From: Parafrankia elaeagni
GTDB taxonomy: Bacteria; Actinomycetota; Actinomycetes; Frankiales; Frankiaceae
Length of the DNA stretch: 63,139 nt
NCBI RefSeq assembly: GCF_000374165.1
Contig: NZ_KB893730.1
Location: 1 to 63,139 of the forward strand
Direction: 5' to 3'
The notes under the pieces were generated by a model, which did not search any database, was not told where the DNA came from, and saw only the letters and a program-made list of their open reading frames with translations. Position 1 is the stretch's first letter. Each line of letters starts with the position of its first letter. Below, piece after piece: positions 24,151 to 32,983 of the stretch. Both the position numbers and the translations under genes were made by a program.

Positions 24151-25365
24151 ATGAGCTTTGATCCTCTGCACGAGAAGGGCATCGCCCTCGACGACCAGGT
24201 GCGCAACTGGTCGGAACTGAACGTCGCACCCTACGACCGCAACGAGGTCGACCCCTACACCCGGTGCCGGGTGATCGCGATGAACGGCATCGAGGTCGAG
24301 AGCATTCTGTTCAGCCACCAGTTCAACCGGCACACCGACGTGCCGGAGGTCAAGGAGGTCCTGGCCGAGGCCAGGGCCCTTGAGCAACAACAGCAGAAGG
24401 TCGTCAACTGGCTCATACCCGGCGACGAATCGACGTTGGAAGTCACCCTCGGATACGAACAGGTGGCCGTCGACCTGACGGCCTGGCTCGCCCGCAGCGA
24501 GCCGGACCCGTATCTGAAGCAGACCTATGACTTCGGCCTTGTCGAGGATTTCGACCATCTGTACCGGTACGCCAACCTTTACGAGCTCCTGGAGGGCAGG
24601 ACCGCCGAGGGGGTCGTGCGGCAGCTCACCGAGGTGATGCCGGGCCGCCCGACCGCCAACGAACACCGGCACCCGCGGGACAACATCCGCCGGCACCTTG
24701 ACGCGCACACCGCCGATCCGCGCAGCCGCCTGCACGCCATCACCATCACCGCGGCCGAGCAGCAGACCATGAACTTCTACATGAACATCGGCAACAGGTA
24801 CATGGAGCCGCTGGCGCGGTCGCTCTACGCGGAGATCGCGATGGTCGAGGAGGAACACGTCACCCAGTACGAGTCGATGCTCGACCCGGCCGAGAGCTGG
24901 TTCGAGCAGCTCGTCCAGCATGAGTACAACGAGTGCTACATGTACTACTCCTTTGCCGCCCAGGAGCCGGACCGGCGCATCAGGGACATCTGGGAGCTGC
25001 ACCTGGCGATGGAGATCGGGCAGCTTCAGGCGGCGACTGAGCTGCTGAAGCGGTACGACGGCCGGGAGCCCGAGGAGATCCTGCCCGCGGCGCTGCCGGA
25101 GCCCGTCCGGTTCGAGCCCAACAAGGAGTACGTGCGGGACATCCTCGCGGACCAGGTTGACCTGACGAGCCTCGGAACGGGCTACGTCATGGACTCCCAC
25201 CGCCGGTTCCAGGAGCGCCAGGCGAAGGTCAACGCGGGTGGAGTGCCCAGCGAGCAGGTCATCGACGACCACCGGCAGCGGTTCGGCACGGACTACCGGC
25301 TGGAGACCGAGGGCCCGCACCCGGTGGAGCGGCTGCGGGCCGAGTCGTACGCCCGTTCGACCTGA
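24151..25365 (+). CDS. Large ferritin-like/rubrerythrin-like protein
   Basis: 404 residues. The second half has di-iron helices: E and ExxH in YAEIAMVEEEHVTQYESML, then EYNECYMYYSFAAQE, RIRDIWELHLAMEIGQLQAA, with carboxylate and His ligands spaced as in ferritin-like folds. The first half (MSFDPLHEKGIALDDQVRNW, then VIAMNGIEVESILFSHQFNR with a helix-rich part) contains further E..H pairs, so two di-iron domains are possible. Function unknown; oxygen or iron handling would fit. ATG has GGGGAG nine bases upstream. A second ferritin-like gene begins 11 bases downstream, so the two form an operon. Confidence 0.8.
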   Translation: MSFDPLHEKGIALDDQVRNWSELNVAPYDRNEVDPYTRCRVIAMNGIEVESILFSHQFNRHTDVPEVKEVLAEARALEQQQQKVVNWLIPGDESTLEVTLGYEQVAVDLTAWLARSEPDPYLKQTYDFGLVEDFDHLYRYANLYELLEGRTAEGVVRQLTEVMPGRPTANEHRHPRDNIRRHLDAHTADPRSRLHAITITAAEQQTMNFYMNIGNRYMEPLARSLYAEIAMVEEEHVTQYESMLDPAESWFEQLVQHEYNECYMYYSFAAQEPDRRIRDIWELHLAMEIGQLQAATELLKRYDGREPEEILPAALPEPVRFEPNKEYVRDILADQVDLTSLGTGYVMDSHRRFQERQAKVNAGGVPSEQVIDDHRQRFGTDYRLETEGPHPVERLRAESYARST

Positions 25366-25376
25366 CAGGAGTGAAA

Positions 25377-26084
25377 ATGCCAGTCACCGTGGTACGCCCC
25401 GAGACCGGAGCCGTCATCCGGCCCGGACCGATGGTCACCGTATCCCCGCTGCGCGAGGTCGCCGAGGACGACTACGGCGACCTCGCCCGGGACACGGGCC
25501 TGCACGGGCCGTTTCTGGCCGATCAGCTCTCCGCGTTCGTCGCGCACGAGCGGAAGCGGGTCAGCCTGCTCCGCACCCTGCGGGCCCGTGCGGACAACCC
25601 CGGCCTGCGTTCCCGCTACGGCGAGCTCGAGAGCGAGACCTTCCAGGCGATCGGGATCTGGGAGCGGTTGATCGAGAGCCTCGGCGGGAACCCCCAGTAC
25701 GCCAGTCCCGCCGGTCGCGCCGTCGAAGGTCTGGACACGAAGACGACTGAGGCACTCCTGTTGTCCGGTTCAGCTGATCCGGAGACCTTCGACCAGGCCG
25801 GGCTACGGGCCTTCGCCGCCGCCGCGACGCAGTCCGGGCTGAACGTGCGGCTGCTCGCCGCCCTCGCCCGCGGAGCGGACAAGGGCACCTCCCGGGATCT
25901 GCTGGAGTCGGCGGTTCGGGAGCTGGAACCCACGGCGCATGGCCATGCCGACTGGGCGGGCGAGAAACTGGAGAAGGTCGCGATCTCCCACGCGAAGCAT
26001 TCCGCCGTCCGGAAGGTCGCGCAGGCTGCCGAACGGATGACCGCGAAGGCACGGTCCGTCCTCGGCGGCGACCGGGACGGCTGA
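25377..26084 (+). CDS. Ferritin-like (DUF892-type) protein
   Basis: 235 residues. Four-helix pattern with FLADQLSAFVAHERKRVSLL, SRYGELESETFQAIGIWERL, a helix LLAALARGADKGTSRDLLES and a C-terminal HAKHSAVRKVAQAAERMTAK. E/H residues placed in paired helices (VAHE..., LESETF) suggest an iron or stress protein like YciF/DUF892, but the match is loose. AGGAG is five bases before the ATG at 25377; a GTG at 25371 is less well placed. Directly follows the larger ferritin-like gene. Confidence 0.7.
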   Translation: MPVTVVRPETGAVIRPGPMVTVSPLREVAEDDYGDLARDTGLHGPFLADQLSAFVAHERKRVSLLRTLRARADNPGLRSRYGELESETFQAIGIWERLIESLGGNPQYASPAGRAVEGLDTKTTEALLLSGSADPETFDQAGLRAFAAAATQSGLNVRLLAALARGADKGTSRDLLESAVRELEPTAHGHADWAGEKLEKVAISHAKHSAVRKVAQAAERMTAKARSVLGGDRDG

Positions 26085-26133
26085 CGGCCACCCGGTCTCC
26101 TCCCACCCGCTCCCACCCGCCACCCGCTGCTCG

Positions 26134-27093
26134 TCACACCGGCTGGCTCGCGCGGGGCTCTGCCGTGGTGACGGTGGCGTGATCCCCGCCGCGGGCCGGC
26201 AGCAGTTCTCGGCCCGTGGAGGGCCCGACGGGGTTGGCCCGCAGCGAGCGGACCTCCGACCGGCGCAGTTCCACCCGCCCGGCGGTCTCGCGGACCTCGT
26301 ACACCGGCTGCGGACGAGTCGCCGGGCCCTGGACGACCTCGCCGGAGGCCAAATCGAACTGACTTCCGTGCCAGGGGCAGCGCACACAGCCGCCGGTGCG
26401 CTCGCCCTCGTGCAGCGGGGCACCCCGGTGCGTGCAGCGGTCGCTGATGGCGACGACCCGGCCGTCGACCCGGGTCAGCAGCACCGGCACCCCGTCGATC
26501 TCGACCTGCCGCAGGTCCGTGGTGACCTCGCCGGCCGCGAGGACGTCCGTCCACTCGGTGGGGCCGCGCTGGAAGGCGGTGGTGTCCACCCCGACTCCGA
26601 GGGCATAGGCCAGATGGCCGCCCAGCCAGCCACCGACACCGAGGGCGGTCGCCCCGGCGAGGCTGGCCGCCAGCCCGCTCCCGCCACGGCGCCGCTGGCG
26701 CCACGACACCGCGTAGCTCGCGAGCCCGACGATGTTGGACGCGGCGTGGACGAGGCCGACGCGGCGCTCGGCGCCCGCGGTGTCGAGCCAGTCCGACCAG
26801 CCGGCCAGTGCGGCCGCGGGGGCCGTCAGGAGACCGAGGCCGATCAGCCGGCGGGCGGCGGGGCGAAGCTCCGCGCCGCCGGTGACGTCCAGCAGGGTCG
26901 CGCTCAGCAGCGTCCCGGCCGGTACGAGCACGGCCGCCGGATGCAGTGGGTGCCCGAGCTGCCGGCCGCTGAGGACGTCCCGCAGCTTCTCCGATCGGAG
27001 CGCCGACATCCAGAATGCCGACACGCGCCCGGCGACCGGATCAATCCTCTCCTCCCGCTCGATGCGATCGAACATTTGTTCTGATCCACGCAT
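26134..27093 (-). CDS. DUF2231-Rieske [2Fe-2S] fusion protein
   Basis: 319 residues. The N-terminal 170 residues hold a DUF2231-type membrane domain: GHPLHPAAVLVPAGTLLSAT with further helices through AGATALGVGGWLGGHLAYAL. The C-terminal 110 residues are a Rieske domain with cluster ligands C-T-H in DRCTHRGAPLHEG and C-P-W-H in CVRCPWHGSQFDL. Fusions of this kind occur in actinobacteria and are thought to be membrane electron carriers; the partner is unknown. Its C-terminus is polar and probably disordered. It converges with the ferritin-like gene (49-bp gap). Confidence 0.9.
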   Translation of the reverse strand: MRGSEQMFDRIEREERIDPVAGRVSAFWMSALRSEKLRDVLSGRQLGHPLHPAAVLVPAGTLLSATLLDVTGGAELRPAARRLIGLGLLTAPAAALAGWSDWLDTAGAERRVGLVHAASNIVGLASYAVSWRQRRRGGSGLAASLAGATALGVGGWLGGHLAYALGVGVDTTAFQRGPTEWTDVLAAGEVTTDLRQVEIDGVPVLLTRVDGRVVAISDRCTHRGAPLHEGERTGGCVRCPWHGSQFDLASGEVVQGPATRPQPVYEVRETAGRVELRRSEVRSLRANPVGPSTGRELLPARGGDHATVTTAEPRASQPV

Positions 27094-27119
27094 GTTCGCC
27101 TCTTTTCACATCGTGCGCG

Positions 27120-27614
27120 TCACCTCGTGCGCGCCGCGGCGGTGGCTCGCCGGTTCGCCTTCTTGATGGCCTCCACGAGGTCGGCCTTCTTCATCGTCGA
27201 ACGCCCCGCGATGTCGAGATCGCGGGCGACCTCCCGCAGGTGCGCCACGGAGGCGTTGGCGTCGACGCCCTCCGCTGTCCGGGACGGATTGCGCAGCGAC
27301 TGCGGTGCCCGCTTCGCGGCCTGCGCGTCGGAAGGTCCGGCCTTGGCCTTCGGTTCCCAGTGGTCGCCCGTCTTCTCATGGGTGTGCTTGAGGGAGGCGA
27401 AGGCGGCCCGGTGTGCCCGTGCGCCTTCCCCGTAGGTCTCGACGGCTGAATCGTGGGTCTTCTTCCACGTGCGCACGGCCTTGTCGTCCGAACGGGCCAC
27501 CGTCGAGGGGACGTCGGAGCGGGCCTGTTCCGCCTGCCGCCGCTTGTCCTGCGTCCTGCCCGGCGCCTTGCCGTCCTGCTTCCCGGCCCCGCCGTCCTGC
27601 TTCCTGGTTGCCAT
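27120..27614 (-). CDS. ChaB-like protein with Rho N-terminal motif
   Basis: 164 residues. After a Lys/Arg/Gln-rich start, VRTWKKTHDSAVETYGEGAR and AHRAAFASLKHTHEKTGDHW match the ChaB fold (short helical protein linked by name to cation transport). The C-terminal 35 residues LREVARDLDIAGRSTMKKAD and LVEAIKKANRR are a SAP-like Rho N-terminal motif, which can bind nucleic acid. An ATG three bases upstream (27617) is also possible. Function unknown; stress-linked in several actinobacteria. Confidence 0.8.
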   Translation of the reverse strand: MATRKQDGGAGKQDGKAPGRTQDKRRQAEQARSDVPSTVARSDDKAVRTWKKTHDSAVETYGEGARAHRAAFASLKHTHEKTGDHWEPKAKAGPSDAQAAKRAPQSLRNPSRTAEGVDANASVAHLREVARDLDIAGRSTMKKADLVEAIKKANRRATAAARTR

Positions 27615-27799
27615 CACTCGCTCGCTCTCCGCGGTTCAACCGGTCCCCCGCTTGACGTCCGGGGTCTTCCCGGGGCTCTGGGGATGAACCCCGGTTCTGC
27701 CGGGCCCGCCGGAGGTGTTTTGGTCCTGGCCGCCGGGGGAGAGCGCTCGGGAGCGCCGGGACGCGGCCCGCCCGCCGGAGTGCGAAAGGACCCCCTGAC

Positions 27800-29587
27800 A
27801 TGAGTCAGACCGTCGGTGACCACGTTCTCGCCCGTCTGCGTGAGTGGGGGGTCGAGCAGGTCTTCGGCTATCCGGGGGACGGCATCAACGGACTGCTGGC
27901 CGCCTGGGGTCGAGCTGACAACCAGCCGCGGTTCGTGCAGACCCGCCACGAGGAGATGGCGGCGCTGGCCGCGGTCGGGTACGCGAAGTTCTCCGGACAC
28001 GTCGGAGTGTGCGCCGCGACGTCCGGCCCGGGGGCGATTCACCTCCTCAACGGCCTCTACGACGCGAAGCTGGACCACGTTCCGGTGGTCGCGATCGTCG
28101 GCCAGACGGACCGCTCGGCGATCGGCGGCTCCTACCAGCAGGAGGTGGACCTGCTCAGCCTGTTCAAGGACGTCGCCAGCGACTACGTGCAGATGGTGAC
28201 CGTTCCCGAGCAGCTGCCGAACGTGCTGGACCGGGCGTTCCGGGTGGCGATGGCGGAGCACGCCCCCACCTGCGTGATCATTCCGGCGGATGTCCAGGAG
28301 CTCAGGTACACCGGGCCGTCGCACGAGTTCAAGATGGTCCCGTCCAGTCTGGGCGTTCGCTGGCCGGCGGTGTCCCCGGACGACAACGGGGTGCGTGCGG
28401 CGGCGGAGCTGCTGAACGCCGGCAGGCGGGTCGCGATTCTGGCCGGGCAGGGCGCCCGGGGCGCGCGGGCGGAGCTGACGCAGGTCGCGGACCTGCTGGG
28501 CGCCGGGGTCGCGAAGGCGCTGCTGGGCAAGGACGTCCTGGCTGACGATCTGCCCTACGTCACCGGGGCGATCGGCCTGCTGGGCACCCGGCCGAGCTAC
28601 GAGCTGATGCGGGACTGCGACACGCTGCTCACGGTCGGGTCGAACTTCCCCTACACCCAGTTCCTGCCCGAGCTGGACCAGGCGCGCGCCGTGCAGATCG
28701 ACATCGACGCGAAGTACATCGGAATGCGGTACCCGTACGAGGTCAATCTGGTCGGGGACGCCGCCGCCACCCTGCGCGCGCTCATGCCCCTGCTCCAGCG
28801 CAAGGAGGACCGGGGCTGGCGGGAGAGGGTCGAGAGCAATGTCGCCCGGTGGTGGGAGACGGTCGAGCGGGAGGCATTCGTCGAGGGAAAGCCCATCAAC
28901 CCGATGCGGCTGTTCTGGGAGGCCTCGTCACGGCTGCCGGACAACGCGATCATCGCCGCGGACTCCGGTTCGGCCGCCAACTGGTATGCGCGTGACCTGC
29001 GGTTCCGTGGCGAGATGCGCGGTTCTCTGTCAGGCACGCTGGCGACGATGGGCCCAGGTGTGCCCTATGGCATCGGGGCGAAGTACGCGCATCCCGACCG
29101 ACCGGTCGTCATCTTCGAGGGTGACGGGGCGATGCAGATGAACGGAATGGCCGAGCTGCTCACCATCGCCCGCTACTGGCGGGAGTGGTCGGACCCGCGG
29201 TTCGTGATCGCCGTCCTGCACAACAACGACCTGAACCAGGTGACCTGGGAGATGCGGGCCATGCAGGGCGCGCCGAAGTTCACCGAGTCGCAGACGCTGC
29301 CCGACGTGTCCTACGCCGACTTCGCCCGCTCGGTGGGGCTCGACGGGATCGCCGTCGACGAGCCCGGGCAGATCGGGGGCGCCTGGGAGCGGGCTCTGTC
29401 GGCCGGGCGGCCGGTGGTGCTGGACGTCCGTACCGATCCGGACTTCCCCCCGATTCCCCCGCACGCCACGTTCGAGCAGGTGCGCGACGCCGCCGCGGCC
29501 CTCCTCAAGGGGGACGAGAACCGCTGGGGCGTGTTCTCCGCCGGCCTGCGGACCAAGGCTCAGGAACTGCTGACCCGCCGCGGCTGA
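27800..29587 (+). CDS. Thiamine-diphosphate-dependent pyruvate oxidase-like enzyme
   Basis: 595 residues. Three-domain ThDP enzyme: Pyr domain with catalytic Glu in RHEEMAALAAVGYAKFSGHV, middle domain, and PP domain with VVIFEGDGAMQMNGMAELL and HNNDLNQVTWEMR (GDG...NN cofactor motif). The Gly-rich SGTLATMGPGVPYGIGA segment is also typical. Similar to pyruvate dehydrogenase (quinone)/oxidase PoxB-like proteins. The C-terminal membrane-binding stretch of PoxB is not obvious. ATG is preceded by GAAAGGAC. A hairpin terminator follows. Confidence 0.9.
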   Translation: MSQTVGDHVLARLREWGVEQVFGYPGDGINGLLAAWGRADNQPRFVQTRHEEMAALAAVGYAKFSGHVGVCAATSGPGAIHLLNGLYDAKLDHVPVVAIVGQTDRSAIGGSYQQEVDLLSLFKDVASDYVQMVTVPEQLPNVLDRAFRVAMAEHAPTCVIIPADVQELRYTGPSHEFKMVPSSLGVRWPAVSPDDNGVRAAAELLNAGRRVAILAGQGARGARAELTQVADLLGAGVAKALLGKDVLADDLPYVTGAIGLLGTRPSYELMRDCDTLLTVGSNFPYTQFLPELDQARAVQIDIDAKYIGMRYPYEVNLVGDAAATLRALMPLLQRKEDRGWRERVESNVARWWETVEREAFVEGKPINPMRLFWEASSRLPDNAIIAADSGSAANWYARDLRFRGEMRGSLSGTLATMGPGVPYGIGAKYAHPDRPVVIFEGDGAMQMNGMAELLTIARYWREWSDPRFVIAVLHNNDLNQVTWEMRAMQGAPKFTESQTLPDVSYADFARSVGLDGIAVDEPGQIGGAWERALSAGRPVVLDVRTDPDFPPIPPHATFEQVRDAAAALLKGDENRWGVFSAGLRTKAQELLTRRG

Positions 29588-29623
29588 CCCGAGGGCCCCG
29601 GTGGTTCGGCACCCCGGCCACAC

Positions 29624-29659
29624 CAGGCGGCTGTCGAACCACGGTTCGGCAGCCGCCTG
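29624..29659. terminator. Bidirectional hairpin terminator
   Basis: A 17-bp stem (29624-29640 and 29643-29659) with a two-base loop and one G-T pair, starting CAGGCGGCTGTCGAACC. It lies between the convergent ThDP enzyme and DUF6328 genes, 37 bp after one stop and 16 bp from the other, so it can serve both. Confidence 0.75.
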
Positions 29660-29674
29660 TCTCAGTCGCCTGTC

Positions 29675-30211
29675 TCAGTCGATCGCGGTCGCCAGTGGCC
29701 GGATGGCGACCGGAACCGCGACCCACAGGACCGCGAACATCACCAGGCTGACCGCACCGGCGACAACGCCGGCCGTGAAGCCCTTGGTCACGTCGAAGAT
29801 GAGCACCACGACGCCGGAGACAGCCACCGCGAACAGGGCCAGGCCCGCCTGGGCCAGCCGGTTCGCCACCACCACCAGATTCTCCTTCTCCTTCTTCCGG
29901 AACATGGCGCGATGCATGCTGACCGGAGTCACCAGCAGGCCCATGGCGGAGATTGCCAGCCCCACGACCCCGAGATAGAGCCACTCCTGGCCCGAACTCA
30001 GCGTGGAGAACCTGTTCTGGAACGGCAGCGCGAGGAGGAACGCCGAGAGCAGCTGCACGCCGGTCTGCGCGACCCGCAGTTCCTGGAGAATCTCCGCCCA
30101 GTTGCGGTTGCGGCGCTCCTCCGGTGTCTCGCCCGGCCCAGGGCCGCGGTTCTCGTCATCGGCCTGTGGGTGGCGGTCCGGTTCGGCGGATTTTTCCACG
30201 ACCTCGCTCAT
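29675..30211 (-). CDS. DUF6328 membrane protein
   Basis: 178 residues. Four membrane helices: VQLLSAFLLALPFQNRF, LYLGVVGLAISAMGLLV, ALFAVAVSGVVVLIFDVTKG and a last one in AVSLVMFAVLWVAVPVA. The NWAEILQELRVAQTGVQLL motif before helix one and the PVSMHRAMFRK loop are DUF6328. Function unknown. ATG has GGAAG five bases upstream. The IS630 element is inserted 62 bp ahead of the start (TA at 30273), so its original promoter may be displaced. Confidence 0.85.
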   Translation of the reverse strand: MSEVVEKSAEPDRHPQADDENRGPGPGETPEERRNRNWAEILQELRVAQTGVQLLSAFLLALPFQNRFSTLSSGQEWLYLGVVGLAISAMGLLVTPVSMHRAMFRKKEKENLVVVANRLAQAGLALFAVAVSGVVVLIFDVTKGFTAGVVAGAVSLVMFAVLWVAVPVAIRPLATAID

Positions 30212-30294
30212 GATCTTCCAATTACCCAGTTCAGGCGTGTTGATGCCGGTTGGATACCTGGAAAGAACGCGGTACTGAACTTTAATGCGTAGAG

Positions 30295-30471
30295 TCATGT
30301 TGACCACAGCTCCTCCCAGGCCAGGCCGGTTTCGGCGAAGAACCCGAAGAGCAGACCGGGCCGGTACTGCAGCTGTTTCAGTCCGTGCTTGACCGCCTGG
30401 CAGACCTCGTCGAGGCCGCGGGCTGCCAGGTGCACCAGGGCGGTGCGTTTGAGTTGGGACCATGCTCCCTC
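30295..30471 (-). pseudogene. IS630 transposase, separated C-terminal part
   Basis: About 59 codons: EGAWSQLKRTALVHLAARGL, then DEVCQAVKHGLKQLQYRPG and LLFGFFAETGLAWEELWST. This is the normal end of an IS630 transposase (EGxWSxLKR..LxxRLKRxQYRP..GF..ETGL). It continues exactly where the segment at 32984 stops (GAG codon shared). It has no start codon of its own. Confidence 0.85.
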
Positions 30472-30591
30472 AGTCGGTTTGCCGCAGTGCGGGCTGCGAT
30501 GGACAGGGCGGTGTTGACGCGCCGATTATCGGTAGGGAGGGCCTGCTGCGGCTGGTTGAGCTGGTTGATCGACTGCGGGTCCGTGGGCAGT

Positions 30592-30792
30592 GTGAAGGCG
30601 GTGCGTCGTGGACAGCGCCGGGACAGGAGACGGCCTCCCCAGATCGAGGCGGTCGTGCGGTGGGCGTTGCTGCCGGAGCCGAACCGGCGGGAGGCGACCG
30701 AAATTCTGATCATGCTGGTGGAGCGGCTGGCGGGTCGGATGGTCGACGGCGGCGGGTTGGGCGGCGGTGATGTTGATGCTGCTGCTGGGTGA
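30592..30792 (+). CDS. Small ORF preceding the serine recombinase
   Basis: 66 residues from GTG 30592: Arg-rich start (KAVRRGQRRDRRRPPQIEAV), then ALLPEPNRREATEILIMLVE and RLAGRMVDGGG. The L-P-E-P-N-R-R pattern reminds me of small proteins that precede large serine recombinases in actinobacteria. It overlaps the recombinase start by 26 bases, so it could be coupled. No strong ribosome site. Alternative frames in this segment have no recognised features either. Confidence 0.4.
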   Translation: MKAVRRGQRRDRRRPPQIEAVVRWALLPEPNRREATEILIMLVERLAGRMVDGGGLGGGDVDAAAG

Positions 30793-32944
30793 GCGTGAGA
30801 CGGGCAAGGTCCAGGGTCGGCATCGGGACCGTCTGGCGGTGGTGTACGTGCGCCAGTCCTCCCGTCAGCAGGTGGTTGACCATGGCGAGTCGACCCGGCT
30901 GCAGTACGGGCTGAGGGAACGGGCGGTGGCGTTGGGCTGGCCGTCCTCGCGGGTGCTGCTGATCGATGAGGATCTGGGGCGTTCGGCGGGTGGTGCGGCT
31001 GAGCGGCCGGGGTTCGCCCGGCTGGTCACCGAGATCAGCCTGGGGCATGTGGGTCTGGTGCTGGGGTTGGAGATGTCGCGGCTGGCTCGGGTAGGCCGTG
31101 ACTGGTATCAGCTGGTCGAGTTGTGTTCGCTGGCGGGAGTGCTGCTGGCCGACACCGATGGGGTTTACGATCCGAATGAGTACAACGATCGGCTGCTGCT
31201 CGGGTTGAAGGGCACCATGAGCGAGGTCGAGCTGCACCTGCTTAAGCAGAGGATGACGGCGGGGCGGTGGGTCAAGGCGGGCCGTGGGGAGTTGGCGGTG
31301 CCGCTGCCGGCCGGATATGTGCGCCGCTCCTCGGGAGAGGCTGCCCTCGATCCGGACGAGCAGGTCCAGGCTGTGGTGCGTCTGGTGTTCGAGATGTTCG
31401 ACCGGCTGGGTACCGTGCACGCGGTGTTGCGGTTCCTGGTGGAAAACCGTGTGCAGATCGGGATGCGGGAGCGGTCGGGGCCGGGGAAGGGCGAGGTGGT
31501 CTGGCGTCCGCCGCACCAGCAGGGCCTGGTCAACATGCTTCGTAATCCGGTGTATGCGGGGATCTACGCCTATGGTCGTAGCCGCACCGATCCGTCTCGG
31601 CGGCGCCCCGGGTGCGAGCATTCCGGACGGGTCCGCGGCCTGGGTGCCGAGCAGTGGCGGGTGCGTATCGACGGTGCGCTGCCGGCCTATATCAGTGTCG
31701 AGCAGTACGAGCGCCATCTCGCGCGGATGGCCGCGAACCGGGCGCGGGCGGACAGCCCAGGAGCCCCGCGGGATGGTCCGGCGCTGCTGGCCGGGCTGGT
31801 GGTCTGCGGACGTTGCGCGCATCGGATGCAGGTCTCCTACGAGTCCGGGGCTGGCGGGCTGCTGCACCGCTACTGCTGTCAGCGGCGCCATCACACCTAC
31901 GGTGAGCCGCGTTGCCAGCAGCTGGCCGGGGCCGTGGTAGACGATCATGTTGTCTCCCGGGTGCTGGTAGCGCTGGCACCGTCGGGACTGGAAGTGTCGC
32001 TGCGTGCAGCCGAGCAGATCGAGGCGCACCGCGCGCAGGTGGAACGGATCTGGGGGCAGCGCCGGGAACGCGCCGAGTACGCCTGCGAACGCGCCCGCCG
32101 CCAGTACCAGCTGGCCGAGCCTGAGAACCGTCTGGTGACCAGGCAGCTTGAACGCGAGTGGGAACAGGCACTGGCCGCCCGGGCACAGCTCGCCGAGGAC
32201 CATACGCGGTTCACCCGCCAGCGCCCCGCCCGTCTCTCCGCCGCCGACCAGGCCGCGATCCGCGCTCTGGCTGCCGACATCCCGGCGCTGTGGTCGGCTC
32301 CGACGACCACCGTGGCCGACCGCAAGAGACTGATCCGCGCGGTGGTCGACCAGGTCACGGTCACCGTCGCCGGCGCCAGCGAGCGGGTGCACGCCGTCAT
32401 CACCTGGGCCGGCGGCTACCAGACCCACGCCGACCTGGTCCGCCCGGTGGCCCGGATCGACCAGCTGTCCTACCGCCCGGCGCTGGCCAGACGGCTCGAA
32501 CAGCTCGTCGCGGCGGGCCTGGGTAACTCCGCGATCGCCGACCAGCTCGCCGCCGACGGGTTCCACACCCCCCACCTGCATGAACGTTTCAACGTCGGCG
32601 AGATCCAGCATCTGGTCCGCCGTCTGGGCCTGCGCCCCGGCCTGGATGACAACCGTCGCACCGACCAGGGCAGCCTCGGCCCCGACCAGTGGTGGCTGAC
32701 CGCGCTTGCTCGCCAGATCGGGATGCCGGCGGCGACCTTGTACACCTGGATCCGGCGTGGCTGGGCCACCGGACGCCAGGACAGCCGACCGCCCTACCGC
32801 TGGATCATCACCGCCGACCAGGCCGAGATCGAACGGCTGCGTGCCCTGCACCAGCTCCCGGCCGGCTACCACAACCGCCGCCGCTGGACCGACGACCCCG
32901 CCGAGGAGCAACCCTCATATCGGCAAGGAGAAAGAACATCATGA
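30767..32944 (+). CDS. Large serine recombinase
   Basis: 725 residues. The N-terminal resolvase domain has the catalytic Ser in VVYVRQSSRQQ, with Arg residues in EMSRLARVGRDW and the DTDGVYDP segment. Next is the recombinase domain (AGRWVKAGRGELAVPLPAGY, LVFEMFDRLG, MLRNPVYAGIYAYG) and a zinc ribbon VVCGRCAHRMQV...YCCQRR...PRCQQL. A coiled coil (about 425-500) follows, and the C-terminus has an HTH, LARQIGMPAATLYTWIRRGW. GTG 30767 or ATG 30770. It should move the element that carries it. Confidence 0.9.
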   Translation: MMLMLLLGERETGKVQGRHRDRLAVVYVRQSSRQQVVDHGESTRLQYGLRERAVALGWPSSRVLLIDEDLGRSAGGAAERPGFARLVTEISLGHVGLVLGLEMSRLARVGRDWYQLVELCSLAGVLLADTDGVYDPNEYNDRLLLGLKGTMSEVELHLLKQRMTAGRWVKAGRGELAVPLPAGYVRRSSGEAALDPDEQVQAVVRLVFEMFDRLGTVHAVLRFLVENRVQIGMRERSGPGKGEVVWRPPHQQGLVNMLRNPVYAGIYAYGRSRTDPSRRRPGCEHSGRVRGLGAEQWRVRIDGALPAYISVEQYERHLARMAANRARADSPGAPRDGPALLAGLVVCGRCAHRMQVSYESGAGGLLHRYCCQRRHHTYGEPRCQQLAGAVVDDHVVSRVLVALAPSGLEVSLRAAEQIEAHRAQVERIWGQRRERAEYACERARRQYQLAEPENRLVTRQLEREWEQALAARAQLAEDHTRFTRQRPARLSAADQAAIRALAADIPALWSAPTTTVADRKRLIRAVVDQVTVTVAGASERVHAVITWAGGYQTHADLVRPVARIDQLSYRPALARRLEQLVAAGLGNSAIADQLAADGFHTPHLHERFNVGEIQHLVRRLGLRPGLDDNRRTDQGSLGPDQWWLTALARQIGMPAATLYTWIRRGWATGRQDSRPPYRWIITADQAEIERLRALHQLPAGYHNRRRWTDDPAEEQPSYRQGERTS

Positions 32945-32983
32945 CCAGAGAAATCTACGCACCCCGCAGTCCGGCAAACCCAT

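Larger units (their letters stand above)
30472..32983 (+). mobile_element. Serine-recombinase element inserted in the IS630 transposase
   Basis: About 2.5 kb with a CTC flank on both sides (30469-30471 and 32984-32986). Imperfect 24-bp inverted terminal repeats lie at 30475-30498 and 32958-32981 (20 of 24 match; both contain GGTTTGCCG and TGCGGG). Cargo: a small ORF and the 725-residue recombinase, both on the + strand, nothing else. I do not recognise it as a named element family. Confidence 0.8.
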
